Assembly: GCF_900107135.1 (NCBI RefSeq)
Contig: NZ_FNOV01000003.1
Location: 124,001-188,000, forward strand
Length of the DNA stretch: 64,000 nucleotides
Direction of reading: 5' to 3'
DNA from: Hymenobacter psychrophilus
GTDB lineage: Bacteria > Bacteroidota > Bacteroidia > Cytophagales > Hymenobacteraceae
Positions 1-8,254 of this stretch are shown piece by piece. A program made the translations under genes and the position numbers. A model generated the notes under the pieces. That model made no database searches, had not been told where the DNA came from, and saw only the letters and a list, made by a program, of their open reading frames with translations. Every line of letters begins with the position of its first letter. Position 1 is the first letter of the stretch.

Positions 1-457
1 CCGAACCCTGGCCGTGGGCTACGGGGCTCCGGTGCAACACCTGGCCGGCCCGCAAATCGAGCACCCACAAGCGCGGCTCCGAGGAAGGCAGGTCCATATC
101 GGCCACGGCCAGGATGCCGGAGCGGCTGAGGCGGCCCGCCTGCCGCAGAGCCAGGTAGCCTACGCAGGCGCGCTCCAGCACTTCGGGACGTAAAGCAGCG
201 GCCTCCGGCCCGAGGCGGCGGCGCAGCTCGGACACGGCGGCGCGTAGCACTGGCGGAATACCGGGTAGCGTTGCGAGGGGCGTAGGGACCAGCGAATCGA
301 CGGCAACGGGCACCGGCGCTGGCACAGCTACCGCTATGCTTTGGCGGCCCACCGCTACCTCACCGCCCGCCGACTGGCAGCCGGCCACCGCCCCACCTAT
401 TCCCAACAGGCCCAGCAGCAGGGCAGAAAGGCGGAAAGGCGAAGCGGTGAGTTTCAT
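1..457 (-). CDS. Murein L,D-transpeptidase-like lipoprotein (partial, 3' end outside window)
   Basis: The first 152 codons are visible, from an ATG at 457; the gene runs off the left edge. The N-terminus has a hydrophobic segment and a lipobox (V-A-G-C, Cys about residue 27), so a lipoprotein is predicted. The segment near the window edge (RLWVLDLRAGQVLHRSPVAH) resembles the opening strands of the YkuD-like 'murein L,D-transpeptidase catalytic domain' family, which remodels peptidoglycan cross-links in the periplasm. The catalytic Cys/His motif lies outside the window, so activity cannot be judged. A hairpin at 546-576 sits just upstream. Family assignment is by pattern recognition only. Confidence 0.75.
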   Translation of the reverse strand, partial: MKLTASPFRLSALLLGLLGIGGAVAGCQSAGGEVAVGRQSIAVAVPAPVPVAVDSLVPTPLATLPGIPPVLRAAVSELRRRLGPEAAALRPEVLERACVGYLALRQAGRLSRSGILAVADMDLPSSEPRLWVLDLRAGQVLHRSPVAHGQGS

Positions 458-545
458 AGGTAACGGCTGGTTCAGGGCCCAAAATCTGCATTTACGCTGC
501 CGGATGCAAATAAAGGATTCGATAAGTCAAACCCCTGTTCATAAA

Positions 546-576
546 AAAGCCGCTTTCCGAAGTGGGAAGCGGCTTT
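546..576. terminator. Bidirectional hairpin terminator
   Basis: AAAGCCGCTTTCC and its near-complement GGGAAGCGGCTTT form a GC-rich stem with a short loop, flanked by A-runs on the left and T-rich sequence on the right. It lies just beyond the small ORF ending at 589, so it would terminate leftward transcripts before the L,D-transpeptidase gene. Confidence 0.7.
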
Positions 577-588
577 CTAATTTACTTG

Positions 589-798
589 TTACCAGCGTTT
601 CGCCGAACTGTGAGGCGCAGAGCGGGCATGGGTGCGGCAGCGGGCCTGGGCTTTAATTTCCTGGTGCCGCTGCCGGGTGCCCGGGGGCAGCGGCGGCGGT
701 GCGCCCGCGTCGAAGACGGGCAGGGAGACAGTACTGGTTAAGGCTTGCCGGATGGCGAATTGAGCATCGGCGGAATTCGTGAAAGAGAAAAAAGACAT
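589..798 (-). CDS. Small hypothetical protein (69 aa)
   Basis: An ATG at 798 opens a 69-codon frame starting MSFFSFTNSADAQFAIRQAL, ending just before the hairpin at 546-576. I recognise no family. The N-terminal half looks soluble and amphipathic; the C-terminal half is Pro- then Arg/His-rich and basic. A longer in-frame ORF starts at 927, but its extra residues are Arg/Cys-rich and lie over the hairpin at 838-878, so the shorter form is preferred. It could be a chance ORF between two terminators; coding status is uncertain. Confidence 0.35.
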   Translation of the reverse strand: MSFFSFTNSADAQFAIRQALTSTVSLPVFDAGAPPPLPPGTRQRHQEIKAQARCRTHARSAPHSSAKRW

Positions 799-837
799 GA
801 TGCAGTGGAAGTAAAGTTGAGAAATGTGGATTCTGAA

Positions 838-878
838 AGCTGCCCTGCGCAGTTCGCAGCGCAAGTTGCCGGGCAGCT
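838..878 (-). terminator. Hairpin after the TonB-dependent receptor gene
   Basis: AGCTGCCC (838-845) pairs with GGGCAGCT (871-878), with an inner TGCGC/GCGCA stem. It lies about 70 bases past the receptor stop on the minus strand and is followed by TTTC. With the hairpin at 546-576 it accounts for most non-coding sequence in the 458-948 gap. Confidence 0.5.
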
Positions 879-948
879 GTTTTAAGTTATTTGCCTTGGT
901 TGAACGGCATCGCCGAGACGCAGACAACCGCTCTCCCAGACAGCGAGC

Positions 949-3234
949 CTAGAAAAACACGCTGGCGTTGAGCTTAGCGTAGAAGGGCGTGCCGGGCGTG
1001 AAGTGTAGCTCCGATACCGGCGCGGCCTCGTTGCGCAACCGGGTAGTCGTATCAAACTGCGCCTGGTTCCACGCCACATTCAGCAGGTTTTCGATGGAGG
1101 CGCCCACCTGAAAGCGGCTTTTTGTGTAGCTCACCACGGCATCGAGCAGGAAGTAGCCCCGGGCCCGCACCGAGTTGTCCTCGTTGGCTGCCCGCGAATC
1201 GATGTGGCGGTAGCGCAAGCTGGCCCCAAGCCCACCGGGGGCCCGCAGCGTAAGGCCGCCGATGCTGGTGAGGCTGGGGGCCAGCGGAATCCGGTTGGCT
1301 CCGTCGGGCTCATCTACCAGCCGGCCGCGGCTCAGGTTCAGGTCAACATCGGCGAAGAGCAGGCGCGTGAGCTGGTAGCGGGCCGAGAGGTCGAAGCCCA
1401 GGCGGCGGGTGCGGCCCGCGCTTTCCACCACGCCCTCGTCGCCCACATACACCAGCTCATCCTGCAGGTGCAGGACCCACAGCGCAGCATTTACTACCAT
1501 CGCCGGCACGGGCTTGAACGTGCCGCCTACCTCATAGCCGATGGCCCGGGGCAGCACGTTGGCCGTGGCGTTGGAAACCACTGCCCGGGCATCGTTGGAG
1601 TGGAAACCGAAGCCCGAGCGCACGAACAGCTGCACGGCCGGGCTAACATCGTAGTACAGGTTGAGCTTAGGACTAACGCGCCCTTTCCCGGCCTTACCCG
1701 AGGCTGAATCGGCCGCCGTCCGGTCTTCGCGGAACGCAAAGCGGAAGTAGTCGGCCCGCAGGGCGGCGTTGAGTGTAAGCCGGTCGGTGAGGCCGATGGT
1801 GCCCTCAAGGTAGCCGTTGACGTTCTGCTCGTACACCCGACCCGCGCGAATTGTGTCGCGCACCACGCGGCGCACGGAGTTACGCAGGGCAATGTGGGTG
1901 TCGTCGAGGCGGGTGCCGAGGCCGGCCACGGTGCGTAGCATGCGGCTGCCCACCTGCCAGTCGCGGCTGTAGGTGCCGGTATAGCCGTAGAGGTTACGCG
2001 CGTCGGTCTGCCGGATCTGGTCGCCGTTTACCGGGTCGTTGAGGAAGAACGTGAAGTTGGAAAACAGGTTGAAATCGTAGCGCGTGTAGTACACCTGCTG
2101 GCGCAGCACGGCATTGTGGGGCAGGTCGGTGGTGAGTACGGCCGTGGCGTTGGTGCGGCTCGTGGAGCCGCCCTCGGTGGGGTCGATGCTGCCGAAGCGC
2201 GAAATCAGGCCGTCGCGAATCCCGCGCTCCGGAATCTGGCCCGAAGCATCCCACTGCGAGCCGAATTGCGAGCCGAGCACCATCAGCGAGGTGCGGTCGG
2301 AGAGCTGGCCGGTGTACTTGGCCAGCCCATTAAACCGCTTGAAGTGCTGCTTGGCGTCGAAGTAGGAGTTGGTGAACGTGTACTCGGCCGCCACGTAAGC
2401 CGCGGCCGGCCGCTGTTTGGCCGCTCGCACCGGCAGCAGATTCAGCAGGGCCACTGCCCGACGGGTATCAAACCGCCCCACTTCCAGCTTCACCTGGCTT
2501 TGGTCGAGGCGGGTTTTGGTGGTGAACTCGCCCGCGCCGGCCGTGGCGAAGTCGCCGAACCGGGCCGTGTAGGGGCCTTTGTATACCCGCAACTGGTCTA
2601 CGGTTTCGGGTATTACAAAGTGAAAATCGGCGTAGCCCTGCCCGTGGGCGTGGCTGACCATGTTCACCGGCAGCCCATCAATGCTCACATTGAAATCGGT
2701 CCCGTGGTCAGCATCGAAGCCGCGCACGAAAATCTGCTCGGCTTTACCGCCGCCCGCGTGCTGGGCAATTACCAGGCCCGGCACCAGCGGCAGCAGGTCC
2801 TGGGCCGAATTGACGGGCCGCAGCAGCTTATCGATGTTGGAAATAACGGCCAACGACTGGTTAGGGTCGCGGGGTTGGGCCACGGTTACCTCGGCCAGCG
2901 TGAGCGTAGTAGCAGGCAGGCGCAGCGCCACGGTAGCGGTTTGGTTAGCGGCCACCATCACGGTTTGCTGCCGGGCACCAAAGCCCAGGCCCGAGGCCCG
3001 CACCACGTAGGTGCCGGGCGGCAGCCCTGTAAGCCGGAACTGGCCCAACTCGTCGGCCACGGTACCACCCACGCGGTCCACTAACCGCACGCTCACCCCA
3101 CTCAGGGGCCTTCCGGAGGCCGAATCGGCCACGCTACCGCGCAACACAGCGGTGTTCTGGGCCTGAGCAGCTAGCCCATTCCCCCACGCCGCCAGCATAG
3201 TGCCGGCCGCGGTTATCCAATAAAAAAGGCGCAT
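949..3234 (-). CDS. TonB-dependent receptor with carboxypeptidase-regulatory-like N-domain
   Basis: Outer-membrane active transporter of 761 aa from the ATG at 3234. This start is chosen because it begins directly with a signal peptide (MRLFYWITAAGTMLAAWGNG, cleavage near AQAQ); the frame upstream lacks one. Next come a CarboxypepD_reg-like domain (about 30-110), a plug (about 120-230) with RGFDADHGTD and SHAHGQGYADFHF, and a beta-barrel ending in the aromatic ...SVFF expected for the outer-membrane assembly signal. The His-rich plug segments are unusual and compatible with metal-linked cargo (inference). It is last in a minus-strand block with DUF4331, TPR, HupE/UreJ and small Cys/His protein genes. 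Substrate unknown. Confidence 0.93.
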   Translation of the reverse strand: MRLFYWITAAGTMLAAWGNGLAAQAQNTAVLRGSVADSASGRPLSGVSVRLVDRVGGTVADELGQFRLTGLPPGTYVVRASGLGFGARQQTVMVAANQTATVALRLPATTLTLAEVTVAQPRDPNQSLAVISNIDKLLRPVNSAQDLLPLVPGLVIAQHAGGGKAEQIFVRGFDADHGTDFNVSIDGLPVNMVSHAHGQGYADFHFVIPETVDQLRVYKGPYTARFGDFATAGAGEFTTKTRLDQSQVKLEVGRFDTRRAVALLNLLPVRAAKQRPAAAYVAAEYTFTNSYFDAKQHFKRFNGLAKYTGQLSDRTSLMVLGSQFGSQWDASGQIPERGIRDGLISRFGSIDPTEGGSTSRTNATAVLTTDLPHNAVLRQQVYYTRYDFNLFSNFTFFLNDPVNGDQIRQTDARNLYGYTGTYSRDWQVGSRMLRTVAGLGTRLDDTHIALRNSVRRVVRDTIRAGRVYEQNVNGYLEGTIGLTDRLTLNAALRADYFRFAFREDRTAADSASGKAGKGRVSPKLNLYYDVSPAVQLFVRSGFGFHSNDARAVVSNATANVLPRAIGYEVGGTFKPVPAMVVNAALWVLHLQDELVYVGDEGVVESAGRTRRLGFDLSARYQLTRLLFADVDLNLSRGRLVDEPDGANRIPLAPSLTSIGGLTLRAPGGLGASLRYRHIDSRAANEDNSVRARGYFLLDAVVSYTKSRFQVGASIENLLNVAWNQAQFDTTTRLRNEAAPVSELHFTPGTPFYAKLNASVFF

Positions 3235-3303
3235 ATGTGCAGCCACAAGGCGACGCGTAGCAACTTGCCAGCACGTCTGAGTCAGAAGATAAGCGAATGT
3301 GGA

Positions 3304-3320
3304 CCACGCTTGCAGCGTGG
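3304..3320. other. Small perfect hairpin upstream of the receptor gene
   Basis: CCACGC-TTGCA-GCGTGG is a 6-bp GC-rich stem-loop about 70 bases before the receptor start. It could be a leader structure of the receptor mRNA or part of the intercistronic spacer; no riboswitch class is recognised. Confidence 0.35.
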
Positions 3321-3354
3321 CACCCGAAGCCCCGTTCATGGGCTCCGCTTCAAC

Positions 3355-3741
3355 TTATGCCCGACGGGGGGGCTGCTCCGGTATCAGCCGGATGCCGGCT
3401 GATACGGCCGGCTCGGCAGCCAGCTTATAGCCCACAAACTGCCGGAACTGCGCCACTTGCAGGCGGGGCGTTTCGGGCAGGCAATGCAGGTCGATACTCT
3501 TGGCCGAAGCCAGCAACTGTGCCGGCGTCGTGCGCTTGGCCTGCGCCTCCACCGCCGACTGGTCGCCGTTGCAGGTATCAAAACAGTCGAGTCGCAGGTA
3601 GTTGTCGTGCTGACAGGTGGCATTGTGCACGTAAGGATGAGCGGCAGTAGGCCCTGCCGGCTCGGGTCGCCCCACCAGGCCCGCACCGATGCCTCCCAGA
3701 TAGGGTAGCAAGAGCAGTAGCACGAGCAGGTAGCGCAGCAT
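3355..3741 (-). CDS. Small secreted Cys/His-containing protein of unknown function
   Basis: 128 aa from the ATG at 3741. A strongly hydrophobic N-terminus (residues 1-22) predicts a signal peptide or membrane anchor. The mature part has His35, His39, Cys43, His45, Cys53, Cys57, His86 and Cys87, clustered mostly in HNATCQHDNYLRLDCFDTC. Four cysteines could form two disulfides or, with the histidines, a metal site. I do not recognise a named family. It lies between the HupE/UreJ-type gene and the TonB receptor gene on the same strand, so an accessory periplasmic or surface role in the same uptake process is inferred. Overlapping frames lack a signal peptide and look like shadows. Confidence 0.75.
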   Translation of the reverse strand: MLRYLLVLLLLLPYLGGIGAGLVGRPEPAGPTAAHPYVHNATCQHDNYLRLDCFDTCNGDQSAVEAQAKRTTPAQLLASAKSIDLHCLPETPRLQVAQFRQFVGYKLAAEPAVSAGIRLIPEQPPRRA

Positions 3742-3772
3742 TGGTTCAATTGTTAGTTATCAGTTGAAGGGG

Positions 3773-3890
3773 CGTTATTCTGAGCGAAGCGGAGCGGAGT
3801 CGAAGAATCTCTACCGCCATGCTAATTCTGTCGGTTGGTTCACTCCCACAACGAAGCGGTAGAGATGCTTCGACTGCGCTCAGCATGACG
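3773..3890. repeat. Long intergenic inverted repeat (family A)
   Basis: Left arm 3773-3817 and right arm 3856-3890 are near-complementary. They share CTGAGCG, AGTCGAAG and ATCTCTACCGC blocks, with a 10-base insertion in the left arm. The loop is about 38 bases. The arm resembles the repeat at 10619-10724, indicating a dispersed REP-like family. It fills the gap between the HupE/UreJ-type gene and the small Cys/His gene. Confidence 0.8.
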
Positions 3891-3912
3891 TTCTTTATTC
3901 TTTGCGCCCTTT

Positions 3913-4578
3913 TCAGCTCAACCGTTCAAATGTCCAGTAGGCAGCCATGATGGCAATGAGGACGGAGGCCGGCACCAGCACCCGACGTTTGTACCAGGGC
4001 TTGCCGGCGGCCCAGCGGCCAATCAGCACCCAGGCCAGCACAATCACCGAAACCTGCCCCAATTCTACCCCAATGTTAAAGGCCACCAACGACTCCACAA
4101 ACATATTGGTCGGTAGTCCCAGACCCGTGAGTGCCCCGGCGAAACCCAGCCCATGCAACAGCCCGAACCCGAACACTACCACAATGCGCCATGGATTTAG
4201 GTGCTCAACCACGATGTTCTCGATGGCCACGAACAAAATCGACAGCGCAATCAGCGGCTCAATCAGGCTGGCCGGCGGCGACACTACCCCGTACATGGCC
4301 AGCCCCAGCGTGATAGAGTGGGCCACTGTGAAGGCCGTGGCCTGCCAGAGCACCGGCTTGAGGCGCGGCTCCAGCAGGTACAGGCTCAGCACGAACAGCA
4401 CATGGTCGAGACCCAGCGGCAGAATGTGCGTGTAGCCGAGCTTAAGGTAAGTGAAAAAAATATCGGTGCGCGAGAGTTTGCTCAGGTCCACGTCGAGCAC
4501 GTGCGCGCTGGCCCACACCGGCAGCAACAGCAGCACGAAGGTCAGGGGCAGGTAACGGACGGGGCGAGTGGCGCGCAT
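3913..4578 (-). CDS. HupE/UreJ family inner-membrane protein
   Basis: 221 aa, ATG at 4578. A signal-like first helix is followed by about six membrane segments. Recognisable features are GYTHILPLGLDHVLFVLSLY near the start, FTVAHSITLGLA, a helix with ALSILFVAIEN, FGFGLLHGLGFAGAL and FNIGVELGQ. These match the HupE/UreJ family, some members of which are nickel or cobalt permeases; this looks like the 'HupE/UreJ_2' branch, whose substrate is mostly unproven. The conserved His/Asp in the first core helix are present. No urease or hydrogenase genes are near, so cargo cannot be read from context. It sits between the TPR gene and the small Cys/His gene. Confidence 0.88.
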   Translation of the reverse strand: MRATRPVRYLPLTFVLLLLPVWASAHVLDVDLSKLSRTDIFFTYLKLGYTHILPLGLDHVLFVLSLYLLEPRLKPVLWQATAFTVAHSITLGLAMYGVVSPPASLIEPLIALSILFVAIENIVVEHLNPWRIVVVFGFGLLHGLGFAGALTGLGLPTNMFVESLVAFNIGVELGQVSVIVLAWVLIGRWAAGKPWYKRRVLVPASVLIAIMAAYWTFERLS

Positions 4579-4609
4579 GAGGTGGTTTGAGATGCAGGGC
4601 TAAACTGTC

Positions 4610-4639
4610 TGTCATGCAAAGCGGAATTGAAGCATGACA
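4610..4639. repeat. Short inverted repeat, possible degenerate family A element
   Basis: TGTCATGC (4610-4617) and GCATGACA (4632-4639) flank AAAGCGGAATTGAA. The sequence resembles part of the repeat at 3773-3890. It lies in the gap between the TPR gene and the HupE/UreJ-type gene and may form a hairpin in a shared transcript. Confidence 0.5.
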
Positions 4640-4660
4640 TTATTCTTTTTCAGCAAGCGC

Positions 4661-5986
4661 CTACCGCACTGCCAGCAACTGGCGGCCTTCGTCGGCGAGG
4701 TCGAGGCTGAGGTAGGGATTAATGGCCAGCGCCTGCTTGATGAGGGCCTGCCCTTCGGTGGGCTGGCCATTTTTAGCGGCAATAAGGCCGGCGCGGCACA
4801 GTAGCACCGGGCTTTGCGAGTTGGTGCGGCGGGCCGCTTTTATATAGGTAGCAGCAGCCGGATAGTCGCCGCGCTTGTACGCCACCCAAGCCAGGGTTTC
4901 GTTCACGTCGATGTTGTCCGGCCGCCGGTCGTATTCAACTTTGGCGTGTTCGAGGGCTTTGTCCAGCTCCCCGGTTTTAAGGTAGGCATAGGCCAGTTCG
5001 CGGTCAGCATAGTGCCCCAGATCCTCGTTTTCGTCGGCATCGTTGGCGGCCGAAGCAAGCATGCTGATGGCTTCGACTTCCATTTTGTGGGCCTCAGCAG
5101 GTTGGTTGTTGAGCCGGTACAGATCGGCCAGCTCATCGGCGAAAGCATAATCCTTCACTGTGTTGCGGGCCTGCTCCAGGTATTTGATGGCCGCCGGGTA
5201 GTTCTGGCGGGCCTGCTCTACGCGGCCCAAACCGGCCAGCGCATAGGCGTAAAAAGGCCGCGCGGCCAGGGCCATGCGGTAGGATTTTTCGGCGTTGGTC
5301 AGGTCGCCGGTGGTTTCATAGAGGTGGCCCAGTGTTACGCGGGACCATTCGGTTTGCTCCAGGCCCGCATAACCGGCCTGCACAGCCAGCTGCATGGCCT
5401 CAATGGCACCAGGCAGGTCGCCGTGGATTTCGCGCAGATAGGACACACGCGAGTATGAGCGCAGATCGGGGCGCACGGCATTCATCTTGTCGGCCATCTT
5501 GATGGCCTCATCATAGCGGCCCAACTCCACATTGGCGTCGCAGAGCAAGCCGTACACGAAAGCATTGTTGGGATTGAGCGCTACCGCTTTTTCGGCCACA
5601 GCCAGCCCCTCCGAAAAGTGGTGCTGGGTCAAACTCAGCGAAGCCTTGCAGCACAGGGCCTCGAAGTTCTCGGGCTCGTCGCGTAACACCTCATTAAGCA
5701 GCTGCATAGCAGCCGTGTCGTAATACGGATGGTCGCCCGTAACGCGGGCTTCCTGCATATAGGCCTGAGCCAGCAGCACTTTCGACTTCGTATCATCGGG
5801 CTTGGCGCGCAGAGTTGCCAGCAGGCCCTGAATAGCGGCCTTGGTATTAAGCCACTCGCCGCCAGCGGCCAGGTCGCCGCGCCGCTCCCGCAGCTGCGGT
5901 ACCGGCTCGGGCTTGCGCGTCAGGTAGATGGTAACGCCGAGGGCCAGAAAAAGGGCAATAAGAGTTGGGTAAAGGTATTTTCTCAC
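4661..5986 (-). CDS. Tetratricopeptide-repeat protein, membrane-anchored or secreted
   Basis: 441 aa with a GTG start at 5986. One N-terminal hydrophobic segment (about residues 5-23) is followed by basic and proline-rich sequence, so an uncleaved anchor or signal peptide is likely. From about residue 50 to the end the protein is a chain of TPR helices, with patterns such as LGRYDEAIKMADKMNAVRPD, YALAGLGRVEQARQNYPAAI and PVLLCRAGLIAAKNGQPTEG. TPR arrays are protein-binding scaffolds; no catalytic domain is seen. Gene order (DUF4331 > TPR > HupE/UreJ > small Cys/His > TonB receptor) suggests a periplasmic adaptor role, by inference. Confidence 0.88.
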   Translation of the reverse strand: MRKYLYPTLIALFLALGVTIYLTRKPEPVPQLRERRGDLAAGGEWLNTKAAIQGLLATLRAKPDDTKSKVLLAQAYMQEARVTGDHPYYDTAAMQLLNEVLRDEPENFEALCCKASLSLTQHHFSEGLAVAEKAVALNPNNAFVYGLLCDANVELGRYDEAIKMADKMNAVRPDLRSYSRVSYLREIHGDLPGAIEAMQLAVQAGYAGLEQTEWSRVTLGHLYETTGDLTNAEKSYRMALAARPFYAYALAGLGRVEQARQNYPAAIKYLEQARNTVKDYAFADELADLYRLNNQPAEAHKMEVEAISMLASAANDADENEDLGHYADRELAYAYLKTGELDKALEHAKVEYDRRPDNIDVNETLAWVAYKRGDYPAAATYIKAARRTNSQSPVLLCRAGLIAAKNGQPTEGQALIKQALAINPYLSLDLADEGRQLLAVR

Positions 5987-6116
5987 GCGCTCGAATTAAG
6001 TACAACCAGTAAAAGGTAGGAGAATAATAACCGAAAAGGGAACCGACCACGCGGCCGGCTCCCCATCGGCTGCCGGAAGACAGGCAGACTCACCCAGGGC
6101 CCGACCATCCGTCAGC

Positions 6117-6153
6117 AATCGGCCGGGGCAGGTGAAACCTACTCCGGCCGATT
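6117..6153 (-). terminator. Hairpin between the DUF4331 and TPR genes
   Basis: AATCGGCCGG (6117-6126) and CCGGCCGATT (6144-6153) are perfectly complementary, with a 17-base loop, 10 bases past the DUF4331 stop. There is no clear T-run after it on the minus strand, so it may be a partial terminator or an mRNA-stabilising hairpin that lowers expression of the downstream genes relative to DUF4331. Confidence 0.5.
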
Positions 6154-6163
6154 TCAAGCCGAC

Positions 6164-8254
6164 TTACTGGTTATGCACCAATTTCATCGATTGCAGCACG
6201 GTTTTGCCCGTGGCAATGGTCAGCACATAGGTGCCGGCGGCTACTTCCGGTCCGGGCTTCCAGTCGAGGGCGTACTTGCCTACTTTGTGGGCTTTACCTT
6301 CCATGATAGTCGCTACGCGGCGGCCCGTCAGGTCGCTCACGAACATCGTCAGCGGGGTCTTCGTGGCTACTTCGTAGGTTACCTTGGTGCTCTCTACGAA
6401 CGGGTTCGGGTAGTTCTGGGCGGCGGCTACAATCTCCGGCTTCAGGCTAAAGCCAACGGCGCCGATCTGAGAGGTAACCGTACCCTGAGCTTCGGTGCCC
6501 GACCACGGCAGGGCCATGTAGGGAAAGGTCGACCGGAAGGCAATATCGTTGGCCTCAATGCCAGTGCGGAAGCCCAGCACCCCAGCCAAGCCGGGCGCGC
6601 CCGCTTCGTAGGGCAGGCCAATGGCGTGCAACACTACGCCGCCCACGGCTTGCAACTCGATGCGGGTAATATCATCCTCCAAACGACGACCATTCGGGAA
6701 GCCGTCCATGTTCGGAATGAACTGCAGAGTATTGGTCGTGTTGAAGCGCGCATCGGTCAGGCCCAGTACGGCGGCGGCCAGCAGGCCTTCCGAACTGAAC
6801 TCAGTCGAGTTGCGCGGCGTCGTTGGTACGGCCATGTTCAGGCGCAGCATGTCGCCACCCACACCAGCCGGAACGGCCGGGTTGTCGATGAGAGGCATGA
6901 AGGTGTTGACAAATGGCTTACCAGGAGCCAGCGGCTGGCCAGCGGGCTTGATGTTGGCCAACTGGTAGGGCGGCAGGTTGGGCACGCCTGTATGGAAAAT
7001 AGGCAGAATATCTACCGAGCGGGGCTTACCCGGACGCAGCAGGTATTCGGCGAAGCCGCCGTCGGCTATCTTGGCGAAGGCCGTGCCGGCCACGGAAGCA
7101 GCTGGCGCATTCAGCAGAGCTGAGACGCCGTTCTTGCCATTACCAAAGTCGAATTGCCCCAGTGAGTTACGCTGGATACGCAGGTTGGCAAAGCCGGGTA
7201 CCGCCGTACCAAAGTAACCATCACCTTCGGCCATGTACAGGCCCAGCTCGGGGTTCGAGAGGTAGTCTTCGGAGGTGGCTCGCTCGGTATAAGGGGTATC
7301 GTAGTTCCAACGGTCTTTCGAGCCTATGGGCTGGATTACCTCGTTCATGAGCGGCATGCCCAAACGCGACACCTGCACCCAGGTGCCGCTGTGCGCCTGC
7401 GTGCCATCGGTGGTGCTAATGGTGCGGATAGACTGTCGGCTGGCCGAGGCCCATACGCCGATAACATAGTCCGGATCGAGGATATTGGCTGCCTGTGCAC
7501 CGGTTTTGCCGCCCTTTTGGAGTTTGGCAATCGGAATCTGCAGGGCAATGGTATGCGTGTTTTTGCGGGCTACCCCGTCGCGGGCTGCTGCCGCACGAAT
7601 GCCACCCAGATCAAAAATGCCGCCCAGATCTACGAAGAACGGGTCATCCACGGGTCCGCAGAAAACGCTTATATCGCCGTCTACTTTTATGATAGCATCG
7701 GTAAAGAGCTTCTCGTAGCTGGGGGCGCCCAAACCGGCGGCACCAGTAATCGAGCGCGGGCCGATGTTTGGTGGCGGCACTACGCCTTCGGTTTTGAGCG
7801 ACACGAAGGCCCCGCCGTTCACGCTACGCTCCATGGTGTAGGTGGCCTTCAGGTTCTGCTTACCCAGCCGGATGTTGAAGAACGTACCATCATCTTCGTT
7901 CACCCGCTTAAAGGTGAAACGGTAGGTGATGTCGTCGGCGTTCGGCTTGCTGCCGTCGTTTTTGATGTGGATTTCGTAGCGCACGTTCTCACCGAACGTG
8001 TTGTAGTTAGGACCACCCTGGGGCAGTTCCAACGGGATATAGTTGGCGATGATGTTCACCATTTCCGCGTTGTTGGGGTCGCGGAAGGCGTACACATCGG
8101 TATTATCAGCCAACGGGTCGTCGGCAATTAGTGGGGCCTCGCGGTGGCTCGATGCCTCCAGCGGGGCATGCTGAGCGCTCCAGGCAAGCAGGCCGGCCAC
8201 GGTGGTAGCCGCCAGCGCGATGGGCAGAATTGGGCGAGTAAGAAATTTGGGCAT
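6164..8254 (-). CDS. DUF4331 family protein with T9SS C-terminal sorting domain
   Basis: 696 aa, ATG at 8254. A signal peptide (about residues 1-34) is followed at once by the family hallmark SHREAP (36-41). The DUF4331 region covers most of the chain. The last ~83 residues (614-696) begin NYPNPF and form a type A T9SS sorting domain with DLTGRRV and GTYVLTI, so export across the outer membrane and surface attachment or release is predicted. The biochemical role of DUF4331 is not known to me. It is first in a five-gene minus-strand block, so a surface capture or scaffold function serving the TonB receptor is an inference. Confidence 0.92.
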   Translation of the reverse strand: MPKFLTRPILPIALAATTVAGLLAWSAQHAPLEASSHREAPLIADDPLADNTDVYAFRDPNNAEMVNIIANYIPLELPQGGPNYNTFGENVRYEIHIKNDGSKPNADDITYRFTFKRVNEDDGTFFNIRLGKQNLKATYTMERSVNGGAFVSLKTEGVVPPPNIGPRSITGAAGLGAPSYEKLFTDAIIKVDGDISVFCGPVDDPFFVDLGGIFDLGGIRAAAARDGVARKNTHTIALQIPIAKLQKGGKTGAQAANILDPDYVIGVWASASRQSIRTISTTDGTQAHSGTWVQVSRLGMPLMNEVIQPIGSKDRWNYDTPYTERATSEDYLSNPELGLYMAEGDGYFGTAVPGFANLRIQRNSLGQFDFGNGKNGVSALLNAPAASVAGTAFAKIADGGFAEYLLRPGKPRSVDILPIFHTGVPNLPPYQLANIKPAGQPLAPGKPFVNTFMPLIDNPAVPAGVGGDMLRLNMAVPTTPRNSTEFSSEGLLAAAVLGLTDARFNTTNTLQFIPNMDGFPNGRRLEDDITRIELQAVGGVVLHAIGLPYEAGAPGLAGVLGFRTGIEANDIAFRSTFPYMALPWSGTEAQGTVTSQIGAVGFSLKPEIVAAAQNYPNPFVESTKVTYEVATKTPLTMFVSDLTGRRVATIMEGKAHKVGKYALDWKPGPEVAAGTYVLTIATGKTVLQSMKLVHNQ

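Noticed and set aside
3235..3354. Possible riboswitch (cobalamin or nickel type) before the TonB receptor
   Set aside because: Only one short hairpin is seen; none of the conserved blocks of known metal or cofactor riboswitches is recognisable.
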